24,814 bases of DNA from Candidatus Hydrogenedentes bacterium UBA2224 (GCA_002348185.1 DDYW01000209.1:1-24814), one strand, 5' to 3'. Positions 14,997 to 23,948 are shown, counted from the stretch's first letter. Translations and numbers: made by a program. Notes: a model not told the origin generated them from the sequence alone.

Positions 14997-17900
14997 ATGA
15001 CAAAGCGGTTCGTTGTGCGCGGCGCATTCATTGGTCTGGTTGTCTTGGCGACGGTCAGCGCGGCCCAGGAGAAAACGGTGCTGCAATCGGCGCGGCAGAT
15101 TCCCGTAGCCTACGACGTCGACGTGGTCGTGGTCGGCGGTTCGACGGGGGCCGTGACGGCGGCGGTGGCCGCGGCGGAACAGGGCGCAAAGGTGTTTCTC
15201 GCGGCGCCGCAGCCGTATCTGGGCGAGGATGTGTGCGGCACATACCGTCTGTGGCTCGAACCGGGTGAAACGCCCGCAACCCCCTTGGCCCAGGCGCTGT
15301 TTGAGGAACCTGCGGCGTGGACACCCATCCAGGCGTTGCTCCCCTTCACCTACGAGACCAGCATTCCGTTCCACGAACAGCACAAGGATACCGCGCCCCC
15401 AAGCCGGCTCGCCGACGGCAACTGGCAGAACGCATACAACCATAGTGTGCAATACAATGGCGATGTCGTGGTCACCGCCGACCTGGGCCAGGTCTGCGAA
15501 ATCGGCCGGGTCCACGTGCTGGCGTTTCAGCGCAACGGAGATATCGAGCTTCAGGATGCCGCCATAGCCATCAGCGACGACGGCGCATCCTGGCGCGAGG
15601 CCGGCGTCATCAAGAACGACAAACTCGGCCAGGGCGATTACCTCGATTCCTCGCTGGTCCTGAGCCTGCCGACGGACGCAACGGCGCGCTACGTGCGCGT
15701 CATCGCGCGCAAGACCCCGAATGTCGAACGCCTGCTGCTGGCCGAAATCGCCATCGAACCGCCGGTGAACGACGCCGCGGACAATGAGCGCCATCGCCTG
15801 CCGCCCACGCCCATGCAGATCAAACGCCTGCTTGACCAGGCGCTCCTCGACGCGGGGGTCGAGTTCCTGTTTGGCTGCTATCCCACCGACATCCTGCGCG
15901 GTTCCGACGGAGAATTCGCGGGCATCGTCATGGCCAACCGCTCCGGACGTCAGGCGGTGCTGGCCCGGGTGATCGTCGACGCCACCGCCCGGGCAACCGT
16001 CGCGCGTATGGCGGGAGCGGAATTCACCGAGTATCCCGCGGGCAGCCATCCGTTCACGCGCATCGTCGTGGGCGGGGAACCGCCGACGGACACTCCGGCG
16101 CGCGTGGAATTGCTCCCCTCGCCCGTACAGAACGTGCAGGCGGCCGGCGGGACGTCCCTGCAATATGAGGCCTTCGCGTATACCCTCGACATCGCCATGG
16201 CCGATGCGTCGTACGCGTCGTTTGCCCGCGCCGAAAACACCCTGCGGGACGCCTCCTACGCAAAGGGACAGGTCGCGGCCTCTGATCTGCCGTTCCAGAT
16301 TCCGCCGGACCACCTCCGCGGCCAGTCGTCGCTCAACGGCGATTGGCCCGGCGCGGACGCCGTCGACTTGAACGTGTTTCGGCCCGCGGCAATCAACCGC
16401 CTGTATGTGCTGGGCGGCTGCGCGGACCTGCCGCGCGACGCCGCGGCCAGATTGCTCCGGCCCCTGGCGTATATGGACGCCGGAACCCGTGTCGGCCGCG
16501 CCGCCGCCGCCGCCGCGAACGTGAAACCCCGTCCTGGAATCGTCTGTTTCGGCGACAGCATCACCGCGCAACAGTATCCGGCCCGGTTGAAGCCGCTTGT
16601 GCCCCATTTCGAGGTGATCAACGCGGGCGTGGGCGGCGACACCGCGCCGCTGGGACTCGACCGCATCGAGCGCGACGTGCTGGCCCACGCTCCGGCCGCC
16701 GTCGTTGTCATGTTCGGCGCCAATGACAGTGTGATGCCCTCCCCCGGCGCATTCCGAACGCCGCTGACCGCTTTCGAACAGGCCCTCCGCGACATGGTGG
16801 CACGCTGCCAGGCCGCCGGCGCCCAGGTCGTTGTCTGCACCATGCCGCCCATCGTGGCGGAACCGTACCATTCGCGCCATCCGAGAGAGCCGTACGATGC
16901 CGAGGGCGGTCTTGAAGCCGTACTGGCCGGCTATCGGGATGCCGCCAGACGCGTGGCGCACGATACGGGAGCCGCGCTTGCCGATATCAACGCCGCCCTC
17001 GCCCCGGATGCCGCCGCCCTGTTCCCCGACGGCGTACATCCCTCCGCGGAAGGCGCCCGGCGCATCGCGGCCCTGGTCGCCGACGCACTCCGCCAGAAAC
17101 TGCCGGACGCCAGCCCCGCGCGCGCACTGGTTCCGCCGGCTTTCGTGCCCGGAAATGCGGGCGCGGCCTCTGAACCGGGCGATGTGCGGGAGTCGCTTGC
17201 CGGCCTTCGGCCGTTCCAGGACGGTCTGCCCACCATTCCGGCGGAGGCCGCGACGCTGCCGGTTCTGGCCGAATACGATGTGGTGGTCATCGGCGGCGGC
17301 ACGGGGGGCGCGCCGGCGGGCATCTCCGCGGCCCGGCAGGGCGCAAAAACTCTCGTGGTCGAGTACCTGCACGGCCTGGGCGGCGTGAGCACGCTCGGCC
17401 TCATTGGCAATTACTATTGGGGCCACCGGCAGGGCTTCACCGCCGAGATCGACGCGGCCATGGAAGCGCTCGGCGCCAAGAGAGGCTCGTCGGGATGGGA
17501 TGTCGAAGTCCGCATGGAGTGGTACCGCCGGGAACTGCGCGCGGCCGGCGCCGACATCTGGTTCGGCTGCATCGGCTGCGGCGCCGTGGTCGACGGCGCC
17601 ACAATCAAGGGCGCCGTGGTCGCTACGCCGTTCGGACGCGGCGTGGTGCTGGCGGATGTGGTCATCGATTCCACCGGCAATGCCGATATCGCGGTCGCCG
17701 CCGGCGCGCAAAGCGTCTACACCGACGGGTCCCATGTGGCCGTACAAGGCACCGGCATGCCCCCGCGCAACCTGGGCGCCAGTTACACCAATACCGACTA
17801 CACCCTGACCGACGACGGGGACCTGCTCGACATGTGGCGCACCTTTGTCGTCGCCAAGGGCAAATACGAGGACGCCTTCGACCTGGCCCAGATTGTCGAC

Positions 17901-19031
17901 TCGCGCGAACGCCGCCGCATCGTCGGCGATTTCGTCATCTCGCCCCTGGATCTCTTCAATGGCCGGACCTATCCGGACAGCATCGGGTATTCGTACAGCA
18001 ACTTCGACACCCACGGATTTACGGTGCATCCGTTATTCACGCTGAATCCTCCCGACAAAACCGGCGTGGGCGGGTACACGCCATTCCGCGCGCTGTTGCC
18101 CAGGGGATACGAAGGCATGCTGGTCACCGGTCTGGGCATCAGCGCCCACCGCGACGCCGTGCCGATTCTGCGCATGCAGCCGGATATCCAGAACCAGGGC
18201 TACGCCGCGGGCGCGGCCGCCGCGATGGCCTCGAAAAGCGGGTCGCCGTTGCGCACGATTGACATCAAGGCGCTGCAACGCCACCTCGTCGAAGCCGGGT
18301 GTGTTCCCGAAAACGTCCTCACCGACATCGATTCCTACCCGTTCAGCGAAGACGAGGTGCGCACAGCGGTGGCGGACGTCGTCAACGATTTCGCGGGGCT
18401 CGGCGTGATCCTCGCGCAACCCGACAACGCCAAACCCGTTCTGCGTTCGGCATACGAACTGGCCGCCAGCCCGGACGATCGGCTCGTCTACGCGCATATC
18501 CTGGGCATGCTCGGCGACACCATGGGCATCACCACGCTGATCGAGGCCATCGACGGCCGCGATTGGGACGAAGGCTGGAATTTCACCGGCATGGGTCAAT
18601 TCGGCGGCAGCATCAGCCCCGTCGACAGCCTCATCATCGCGGCGGGAACCACCGGCGACCGGCGCGCCCTGGAACCCGTGTTGCGCAAACTCGACGCGTT
18701 GAACGCCAACAGCGCGTTTTCCCATCACCGGGCGGTGGCGGTCGCGCTCGAATCCCTGAAAGCCCCCGAAGCCGCGCTGCCCCTGGCCCGCCTGCTTCGA
18801 ATGCCCGGAATGATGGGCCACGCGGCCACCGACATCACGGACGCCCAGAGCGAGGTCCTCTCCGCGGATCCGAACCTCTCCCGCAACCTCTCCCTGCGCG
18901 AGTTGATCCTCGCCCGCGCGCTGTTCCGGTGCGGCGACCATGAGGGGCTGGGCGAACGCATCCTGCGCACCTACGCACAGGATCTCCGTGGACACTATGC
19001 GCGCCACGCCAACGCCGTATTGAATGAATAA
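14997..19031 (+). CDS. Exported multidomain protein: FAD module with nested discoidin-like domain, SGNH hydrolase, second FAD module, helical repeats
   Basis: One uninterrupted frame of 1344 residues. A signal peptide (about 1-23, ending VSAAQ) is followed by a FAD_oxidored-type nucleotide fold (VVVVGGSTGAV, 43-53). A discoidin/F5-8C-like domain (about 105-255, with LADGNW, ISDDGASWREAG and ARYVRVIA) interrupts it. The FAD module resumes to about 505 (LYVLGGCADLPRDAA). An SGNH hydrolase domain (about 512-703) has G519-D-S521, GVGGD, GAND577 and D678-G-V-H681, so the catalytic residues are complete. A second FAD module (about 757-1085) begins VVVIGGGTGGAPAG, with E789 at the end of beta-2. The C-terminal part (about 1115-1340) is HEAT-like helical. 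AGGAG lies eight bases before ATG 14997. The likely role is extracytoplasmic modification or deacylation of a glycan or glycoside. The substrate is unknown. Confidence 0.85.
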   Translation: MTKRFVVRGAFIGLVVLATVSAAQEKTVLQSARQIPVAYDVDVVVVGGSTGAVTAAVAAAEQGAKVFLAAPQPYLGEDVCGTYRLWLEPGETPATPLAQALFEEPAAWTPIQALLPFTYETSIPFHEQHKDTAPPSRLADGNWQNAYNHSVQYNGDVVVTADLGQVCEIGRVHVLAFQRNGDIELQDAAIAISDDGASWREAGVIKNDKLGQGDYLDSSLVLSLPTDATARYVRVIARKTPNVERLLLAEIAIEPPVNDAADNERHRLPPTPMQIKRLLDQALLDAGVEFLFGCYPTDILRGSDGEFAGIVMANRSGRQAVLARVIVDATARATVARMAGAEFTEYPAGSHPFTRIVVGGEPPTDTPARVELLPSPVQNVQAAGGTSLQYEAFAYTLDIAMADASYASFARAENTLRDASYAKGQVAASDLPFQIPPDHLRGQSSLNGDWPGADAVDLNVFRPAAINRLYVLGGCADLPRDAAARLLRPLAYMDAGTRVGRAAAAAANVKPRPGIVCFGDSITAQQYPARLKPLVPHFEVINAGVGGDTAPLGLDRIERDVLAHAPAAVVVMFGANDSVMPSPGAFRTPLTAFEQALRDMVARCQAAGAQVVVCTMPPIVAEPYHSRHPREPYDAEGGLEAVLAGYRDAARRVAHDTGAALADINAALAPDAAALFPDGVHPSAEGARRIAALVADALRQKLPDASPARALVPPAFVPGNAGAASEPGDVRESLAGLRPFQDGLPTIPAEAATLPVLAEYDVVVIGGGTGGAPAGISAARQGAKTLVVEYLHGLGGVSTLGLIGNYYWGHRQGFTAEIDAAMEALGAKRGSSGWDVEVRMEWYRRELRAAGADIWFGCIGCGAVVDGATIKGAVVATPFGRGVVLADVVIDSTGNADIAVAAGAQSVYTDGSHVAVQGTGMPPRNLGASYTNTDYTLTDDGDLLDMWRTFVVAKGKYEDAFDLAQIVDSRERRRIVGDFVISPLDLFNGRTYPDSIGYSYSNFDTHGFTVHPLFTLNPPDKTGVGGYTPFRALLPRGYEGMLVTGLGISAHRDAVPILRMQPDIQNQGYAAGAAAAMASKSGSPLRTIDIKALQRHLVEAGCVPENVLTDIDSYPFSEDEVRTAVADVVNDFAGLGVILAQPDNAKPVLRSAYELAASPDDRLVYAHILGMLGDTMGITTLIEAIDGRDWDEGWNFTGMGQFGGSISPVDSLIIAAGTTGDRRALEPVLRKLDALNANSAFSHHRAVAVALESLKAPEAALPLARLLRMPGMMGHAATDITDAQSEVLSADPNLSRNLSLRELILARALFRCGDHEGLGERILRTYAQDLRGHYARHANAVLNE

Positions 19032-19049
19032 AGGCGCGCGGCGCCCGAT

Positions 19050-19076
19050 CCATGGTGTCCATCCCGTCCAGCGGGT
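19050..19076. repeat. Three-unit copy of the nonamer repeat family
   Basis: TCCATGGTG, TCCATCCCG and TCCAGCGGG follow each other in phase. They resemble the TCCACGGTG and TCCACCCGG units at 14811-14882. The copy lies 19 bp after the FAD/SGNH stop codon, so the repeat family flanks that gene on both sides. Confidence 0.6.
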
Positions 19077-19080
19077 TTTC
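19064..19080 (+). terminator. Weak Rho-independent-like terminator after the FAD/SGNH gene
   Basis: CCCG-TCCAG-CGGG followed by TTTT forms a short GC-only 4-bp hairpin with a four-base T-run. It starts about 33 bp after the stop codon and uses the last two nonamer units. The stem is shorter than usual, so termination efficiency is doubtful. A separate GGCGC/GCGCC hairpin (19034-19046) lies just before it. Confidence 0.35.
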
Positions 19081-19137
19081 GCCAACAGGCCGTCTTCCGT
19101 GTCAAGGCCGCGTCCTGCGCGCTCCGTGCTCTGGTTC

Positions 19138-19719
19138 TCAGGTAGTCTCGCGGAGTCTGTAGTAGCGATCGCGCGTCAGCATGAGGGTGAAGGTGAACCC
19201 CGCCTTGCGGCCGGGCGGTTGCGGAACGGTTTCGAGCGTTTTGTAGCCGTTTTTTTCGAACGCGCGGCGGCTTCGGGGGTTGTAGTCGCCGATGCCGCAG
19301 CCGAAAAGGGCGTCCGCCCCGCATTTTTCAAACCCGAAACGCGTGAGGACCGCGATTACGCGCGTACCCCAGCCGTGTCCCCATAGTGCCTTTTTGCCGA
19401 TGGCGAGATCGATGCGCCGCAGGTCCTGGCCGGGAAAGCGTTCGAGGATCTCCGGCACGTCCATCTCCCGCAGCCAGCAATCTCCGATGGGCTCGCCGTC
19501 CAGCTCAATGATGAAGATGAATGCGGCGCGGGAAACGGCGCGGTACATTTCCTGTACGGTTTCGAGGGGCCGGCCCGTGACGTCGTCCCCTTCCCAAAAA
19601 TAGAGCAGCTCCGGGTCGTTGTTCCACGGCAGGACGGTTTCCCAATCGTGCTCGGTCATCGGACGCAAAACCAGCGGGCCTTCCGTGAGGCGCACGCGAT
19701 GGACGCGAAGTGGTGGCAT
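19138..19719 (-). CDS. GNAT-family N-acetyltransferase
   Basis: This 193-residue cytoplasmic protein has the order expected for GNAT enzymes. LVLRPMTEHDWETVLPWNNDPEL lies at the N-terminus and FIFIIELDGEPIGDCWL in the middle. The acetyl-CoA loop is KKALWGHGWGTRVIAVLTRFGFE (109-131), with a G-x-G-W-G version of the pyrophosphate-binding motif. YNPRSRRAFEKNGYKTLE follows near 146-163. The pattern resembles the RimJ/RimL and AAC(6')-like branch, but the substrate cannot be inferred. I chose ATG 19719 because AGGAA precedes it by nine bases. A longer frame to 19770 would add 17 residues with no good ribosome-binding site. A - strand TACAAT (19774-19769) is a possible -10 box. The gene is convergent with the FAD/SGNH gene and divergent from the heparinase-like gene. 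Confidence 0.85.
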   Translation of the reverse strand: MPPLRVHRVRLTEGPLVLRPMTEHDWETVLPWNNDPELLYFWEGDDVTGRPLETVQEMYRAVSRAAFIFIIELDGEPIGDCWLREMDVPEILERFPGQDLRRIDLAIGKKALWGHGWGTRVIAVLTRFGFEKCGADALFGCGIGDYNPRSRRAFEKNGYKTLETVPQPPGRKAGFTFTLMLTRDRYYRLRETT

Positions 19720-19749
19720 GATGGTGCATTCCTGGACACGGGTCCGCCG

Positions 19750-19778
19750 TTGAACCCTCAAGCACCCCATTGTACACT
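19750..19778 (+). promoter_or_regulatory. Candidate promoter of the heparinase-like gene
   Basis: TTGAAC (19750-19755) and TACACT (19773-19778) are each 4/6 to consensus and are spaced by exactly 17 bp. The predicted start near 19785 gives a leader of about 70 nt. The region overlaps a possible - strand -10 box (TACAAT) of the divergent acetyltransferase gene, so the two may share control. Confidence 0.45.
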
Positions 19779-19853
19779 GGACGAAACCGCGTCTGGAACG
19801 CGCGCGGGTGCGTGAGGGGGCTGTTCCGCGTTCCTGTCACAGGAGTCTCCGGA

Positions 19854-22181
19854 ATGACCGTTCGATTCGCCCGCGGTGGTCTCCGGGCCGGCCTTTCCGT
19901 AGCCGTGGCCGCTCTCGCGTTCTGGGGGAGACCGTCAGCCGGCGCCGAGGCGCAACGCCCTCCGCGTCAGCCGGTGCCCATCAACTGCGCCGAAGCCATC
20001 ATCGAACCGTTCTGGTCGGAGGGCGTAAGCGGGTTTCCGAAGTGGACCGTCGACGATGGGGCTGCTCATGGCCTCTACATCCACCAGCACTGGTTCACCG
20101 TCGATTTTGAATGGGCGCGCAAGCCGGAGCAGGGTCCCGCGCTGCGCATGTGGCGCGAATTCGACGTGGACTGCAGCCGGTACAACCGCTTGCTCCTGCG
20201 CATGGCGGGGCCGCAGGACGCCGTCATGCACATCGAGGTGGATACCAATACCGGCGTGCGGACCGTCTCCTCGGAACCGTTTGCCGGCGAGGAAACCGAG
20301 ATCGTTCTGGAACTCGGCGGCGCCCGGATCATCCAGCGGATCACGCTTGTCCTCGAAGCGCATCAGGAAGGGTCCGCCGTGGGCTGGCTGCGATGGATTG
20401 GCCTGCAACACACCGGCCGCCTCGAAGACTATTTCGCTCAGTGGGACCTGACGGGGGTGAGTTGGGAGAACCAGCTCCAGGCGCCTGATCACGAACCGTC
20501 GTTCGAACCGTTCTACGGCATCTTCATCACCCCAGGCGAGCTGGCCGAAAAACGTGCCGAACATGAACAGGCTATGGCCGAGCACGGGAAATCGCGGTAC
20601 TCCGAGTTGGCAAAGGCCGCCGCCTCGTACGATTTCGAGCGCGGCATCGAGGAGTTCGCGCGCAGCGCGGGCAGCGCCAATGGCGAAGGGCGCTCGCGCG
20701 ACGTGGAGCGGTACCCCATGCCGGGCAGTCCGGCCATCGCGGAAGCGGCCCTGGTCGCGCGCGACGCGGACGCGCTGCGGGCGGCCGCCCGCTACGCCCT
20801 GTGTCTTGCCGCCTGCGAGTACTGGGACGACGGTTTCATGGCCTACTACACCGGCAGTGACTGGGACAACCGGGCGTTCCGGCGATCCTATATCACCGAG
20901 GATGTGGCATACCTGCTGGACGCCGCGGGCGAGATGTTCACGGAAAACGGCCGCCTGTATCTCATGCGGCGTCTGGCCGAAGAGGGCGTCGGCCGCATCA
21001 ATTTCGTGCTCTGGCGCCATGAGTACGTGTTTCGCTGCAACCAGCTCGGCTTCTTCAATACGGGGCGGATGGCCGCGTACCTGGTCATGGAACGCCAATG
21101 GCCGCGGGTGATGCCCTACACGGATTTGGCCTACAACGACATTGTGGACAACCTCAACCTCGTCATCCCGCCCGATGGCGGATATCTGGAAACGCCCTCG
21201 TATTTCGGCTCGACGGCCAACCGGAACCTCCAGACGATCGAATGGTACGCGCGCGCCCGGGGAAAGGACGCCCGCGCCCTGATTCCCGAGCCCCTGGCCC
21301 GCACCGGTAACTATGCCGCGGTCATCTCGTCCACCACCGAGCGGGACATCATTCCCTACGGCGATTCGAACCTGAACATGGACACGGACACGCTCGAGGG
21401 CATGCATGCCATCCTGCCCGGCAGTCATTGGACCACCCTCTACAACAAGCACCGCGTGCGGAAGGGATTGCCGCCGCTCGACACGCCCGGACCGCCTCTG
21501 CCCGCATTCATTTCGCTACCGGACACCGGGCTCATGGCCTCGGTACGGGAACTGGGCGGCCGCCCCGTGAAGCTGTTCGTCATGGGCTTTCGCGTCGGGT
21601 GCGAGCACACGCATGAAGACATCGGCAGTTTCGTCCTCGAATTCGGCGGCCAGTCCTTCGCGACGGATCTCGGCATCTGCACCTACAGCGACCCGATTCA
21701 CCACGTGTATAAGCAGGCCCAGCGTCATACCATGCTCGCGCCGTACGGCACGCCGGACCGGCCCCATCCTGTGCGGCCGTTGCCGGTGGACGTGAAACCC
21801 GTGGGGCAAGGCGACGAGACGCGTTTCCGGGGCCGTATCGACGCCACCCCCGGATGGGACGGGTTCTACAGAAAATGGGTGCGCGAATGGGATTCTCCCA
21901 CGCCGGATACGCTGATCATTCGCGACGAATACGAATTGGAGCGGGGGGACGGTGTTGAATTCTATTGGCAGACGCAGCTTCCCTGCCGCCAGGAGGGCGC
22001 GGCCGTTATGATCACCGGCGAGATGGGCGCCGCGACCCTGACCGTTCCCGACGGCGCATCGGTCCGGCTCGAGACCCTTCCCTTGTACGGCGGCGACTCC
22101 CATCAGCGCATCGCCATCCGCAGAGAGGGCGTATCGGGCAGTCTCGAGGTTCGGGTCACGCTGGCGCCCGGGGCGCCGTGA
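19854..22181 (+). CDS. Exported heparinase II/III-like polysaccharide lyase-family protein
   Basis: This 775-residue protein has a signal peptide (about 1-33: basic MTVRFARGGLR, hydrophobic LSVAVAALAFWG, then PSAGAEA). An N-terminal beta-sandwich domain (about 44-190) could bind carbohydrate. An alpha-helical toroid-like region follows (about 225-500; EAALVARDADALRAAARYAL, WRHEYVFRCNQLGFFNTGR, GGYLETPSYFG). The heparinase II/III-type beta domain contains CEHTHEDIGSFVLEFGGQ (583-600), with the conserved His-x-His-x-Asp-like signature, and DLGICTYSDPIHHVYKQAQRHTM (605-627). Family members cleave uronate-containing polysaccharides by beta-elimination. I chose ATG 19854 because AGGAG lies eight bases upstream and the signal peptide begins there. 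The in-frame TTG at 19770 lies within the promoter. The substrate is unknown. Confidence 0.85.
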   Translation: MTVRFARGGLRAGLSVAVAALAFWGRPSAGAEAQRPPRQPVPINCAEAIIEPFWSEGVSGFPKWTVDDGAAHGLYIHQHWFTVDFEWARKPEQGPALRMWREFDVDCSRYNRLLLRMAGPQDAVMHIEVDTNTGVRTVSSEPFAGEETEIVLELGGARIIQRITLVLEAHQEGSAVGWLRWIGLQHTGRLEDYFAQWDLTGVSWENQLQAPDHEPSFEPFYGIFITPGELAEKRAEHEQAMAEHGKSRYSELAKAAASYDFERGIEEFARSAGSANGEGRSRDVERYPMPGSPAIAEAALVARDADALRAAARYALCLAACEYWDDGFMAYYTGSDWDNRAFRRSYITEDVAYLLDAAGEMFTENGRLYLMRRLAEEGVGRINFVLWRHEYVFRCNQLGFFNTGRMAAYLVMERQWPRVMPYTDLAYNDIVDNLNLVIPPDGGYLETPSYFGSTANRNLQTIEWYARARGKDARALIPEPLARTGNYAAVISSTTERDIIPYGDSNLNMDTDTLEGMHAILPGSHWTTLYNKHRVRKGLPPLDTPGPPLPAFISLPDTGLMASVRELGGRPVKLFVMGFRVGCEHTHEDIGSFVLEFGGQSFATDLGICTYSDPIHHVYKQAQRHTMLAPYGTPDRPHPVRPLPVDVKPVGQGDETRFRGRIDATPGWDGFYRKWVREWDSPTPDTLIIRDEYELERGDGVEFYWQTQLPCRQEGAAVMITGEMGAATLTVPDGASVRLETLPLYGGDSHQRIAIRREGVSGSLEVRVTLAPGAP

Positions 22182-22321
22182 CGGCGTGTGGGCCGGAAGA
22201 CGGCCTCGAGGGGCGCCCGGGTTTCCGGCGGGCACGAAAAGGAGTAGACTGGAGCCCGTGGATCGGATTGGCTTTGGGGGTGATTCGGCGCGCCGCCGGG
22301 GCGGCGAGGGGGTAACTCGCA

Positions 22322-23881
22322 ATGGCTTCGATGGATTCCAGCAGAGCCAGGTCACGGTTTGCTCCGGGGGGCCTGTCCATGTGGGGGCTTTCGCTCCTGC
22401 GCATCGCTGTCGGGTGGCACTTCCTGTACGAGGGGATCATCAAGCTGGCAGATCCCGGGTGGACGTCCGCGTGGTACCTGAAATCGTCGCAGTGGCTCTT
22501 CTCCGGCGTCTTTACATGGGTGGCAGAGACGCCGGCCGCGCTGCAGGTGGTGGATTTCCTGAACATGTGGGGGCTGGTTTTGGTTGGCCTGGGGCTGATC
22601 TTCGGATGTTTCACCCGCGTCGCATTGCTCGCCGGGATTGTTCTGCTGGCGCTGTATTACATCGCCAATCCCTCCCTCATTTCGGTCACGCCCCGCGGCG
22701 CCGAGGGCAATTATCTCTTCATCGACAAGAACCTCGTGGAACTGTGCGCGCTCCTGGCCCTGATGTTTGTGCCTACGGGCAGATTCATGGGGATTGACGG
22801 GCTGATCGCTAACCTCCGGGCCCGGCGGCGCGACAGAAGGGAGGCGAGACCCTCCGCGGAACCCCGCGGCCAGGCGGAGCCCCTGCCCCGGCGCGCGTGG
22901 CTGCGCCACTTCGCGACGGTGCCCGTGGCGGGCGGTTTTGCGCTCGCGTTCGGCAGGAAGCACGGGTGGCCCAGTTTTGAGGAAGAGCACCTTCTGGCCA
23001 GAATGGACAGCGTGGACGGGCTCACCAGCGCCACCATGAAGCAATTTGAGTTCGCCAGGCTCGACGATCTCAAGGGGATGATCCCCCACGGCAAGATCGG
23101 CAATCTGGAACTCAGCCGCATGATCCTCGGCGGAAACCTGATGGGCGGCTGGGCCCACGCGCGCGACCTCATCTATGTGTCGCAGCTCGTCAAGTCGTAC
23201 CACAGCCGCGAGAAGATCTTCGAGACGTTCCGCATCGCCGAACAGTGCGGCATCAACACGATCCTCACCAATCCGATCCTCAGCCAGGTCATCAATGATT
23301 ACTGGAAGTACGAAGGCGGCGCGATCCAGTTCATTTCCGACTGCTCCCTCGGCGGCGACGTCATAGCCGGCATCAAAATGTCCATGGACGGCGGCGCGCA
23401 TTCCTGTTACATCCAGGGGGGCATCGCCGACAACCTGGTCAAGGAAGGCAAAGTAGACAAAATCGCCGAAGCCTTCGACGTGATCCGCCAGAACGGCACC
23501 CCCGCGGGCATCGGCGCCCACAGGCTCGAGACCGTCAAGGCCTGTGTCGAGTACGGCCTCACGCCCGACTACTGGATGAAGACCCTGCATCACACCGATT
23601 ACTGGTCCGCCCGGCCCCAGGAGCAGTTCGACAACATCTGGTGCGAGGACCCCGTCGAGACCGCCGCCTACATGGAAACCCTCGAACAACCCTGGATCGC
23701 CTTCAAGACGCTCGCCGCGGGCGCGATCCATCCCTCTGTCGGACTCCCCTTCGCGTTCAGACACGGCGCGGATTTCGTTTGCGTTGGCATGTACGATTTC
23801 CAGCTGGTCGAAAACACCAATCTGTTCCTCGATGTCTGGACCAAACGCGACGACGGCCGCACCCGGCCCTGGCGCGTGTGA
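22322..23881 (+). CDS. DoxX-like membrane domain fused to an aldo/keto reductase-like domain
   Basis: This 519-residue protein has two parts. Residues about 18-160 form a four-helix DoxX/quinone-associated membrane domain (LRIAVGWHFLYEGIIKL at 26-42, GLVLVGLGLIFGCFTRVALLAGIVLLALYYI, LVELCALLALMFVP). A basic linker leads to PRRAWLRHFATVPVAGGFALAFG (189-211), which looks like an internal twin-arginine signal. The C-terminal TIM-barrel-like domain (about 255-510) resembles aldo/keto reductases: LSRMILGGNLMGGW, FETFRIAEQCGINTI, WIAFKTLAAGAIHP, DFVCVGMYDFQLVENTNLF. The canonical AKR Asp-Thr-Ala motif reads LTNP here, so the usual catalytic tetrad is not evident. GAGGGGG lies nine bases before ATG 22322. 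The reductase half is predicted to be extracytoplasmic if the Tat-like segment works. Confidence 0.85.
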   Translation: MASMDSSRARSRFAPGGLSMWGLSLLRIAVGWHFLYEGIIKLADPGWTSAWYLKSSQWLFSGVFTWVAETPAALQVVDFLNMWGLVLVGLGLIFGCFTRVALLAGIVLLALYYIANPSLISVTPRGAEGNYLFIDKNLVELCALLALMFVPTGRFMGIDGLIANLRARRRDRREARPSAEPRGQAEPLPRRAWLRHFATVPVAGGFALAFGRKHGWPSFEEEHLLARMDSVDGLTSATMKQFEFARLDDLKGMIPHGKIGNLELSRMILGGNLMGGWAHARDLIYVSQLVKSYHSREKIFETFRIAEQCGINTILTNPILSQVINDYWKYEGGAIQFISDCSLGGDVIAGIKMSMDGGAHSCYIQGGIADNLVKEGKVDKIAEAFDVIRQNGTPAGIGAHRLETVKACVEYGLTPDYWMKTLHHTDYWSARPQEQFDNIWCEDPVETAAYMETLEQPWIAFKTLAAGAIHPSVGLPFAFRHGADFVCVGMYDFQLVENTNLFLDVWTKRDDGRTRPWRV

Positions 23882-23888
23882 CCGGGGC

Positions 23889-23906
23889 CGCCACCGCATG
23901 GTGGCG
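23889..23906 (+). terminator. Hairpin just after the DoxX-reductase gene
   Basis: CGCCACC-GCAT-GGTGGCG is a perfect 7-bp GC-rich stem with a 4-nt loop, 7 bp after the stop codon. No T-run follows, so it is a transcript-end hairpin or a processing signal rather than a proven intrinsic terminator. Confidence 0.4.
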
Positions 23907-23919
23907 CGGAGGCCTGTGG

Positions 23920-23948
23920 TTGATCGCGCGATATCCATCGGTTACCAT
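23920..23948 (+). promoter_or_regulatory. Candidate promoter of the PqaA-like gene
   Basis: TTGATC (23920-23925) and TACCAT (23943-23948), each 4/6 to consensus, are spaced by 17 bp. The start would lie near 23955, about 50 nt before the ATG at 24006. The evidence is spacing and position only. Confidence 0.35.

Noticed and set aside
14982..18029. Long - strand open frame (1015 codons) opposite the FAD/SGNH gene
   Set aside because: The + strand frame has clear FAD and SGNH motifs, a signal peptide, a promoter and a ribosome-binding site. The opposite frame is rich in His, Arg and Gly with no domain.
22352..23938. 528-codon - strand frame opposite the DoxX-reductase gene
   Set aside because: It is a shadow of the + strand gene, with no recognisable motif or start signal.
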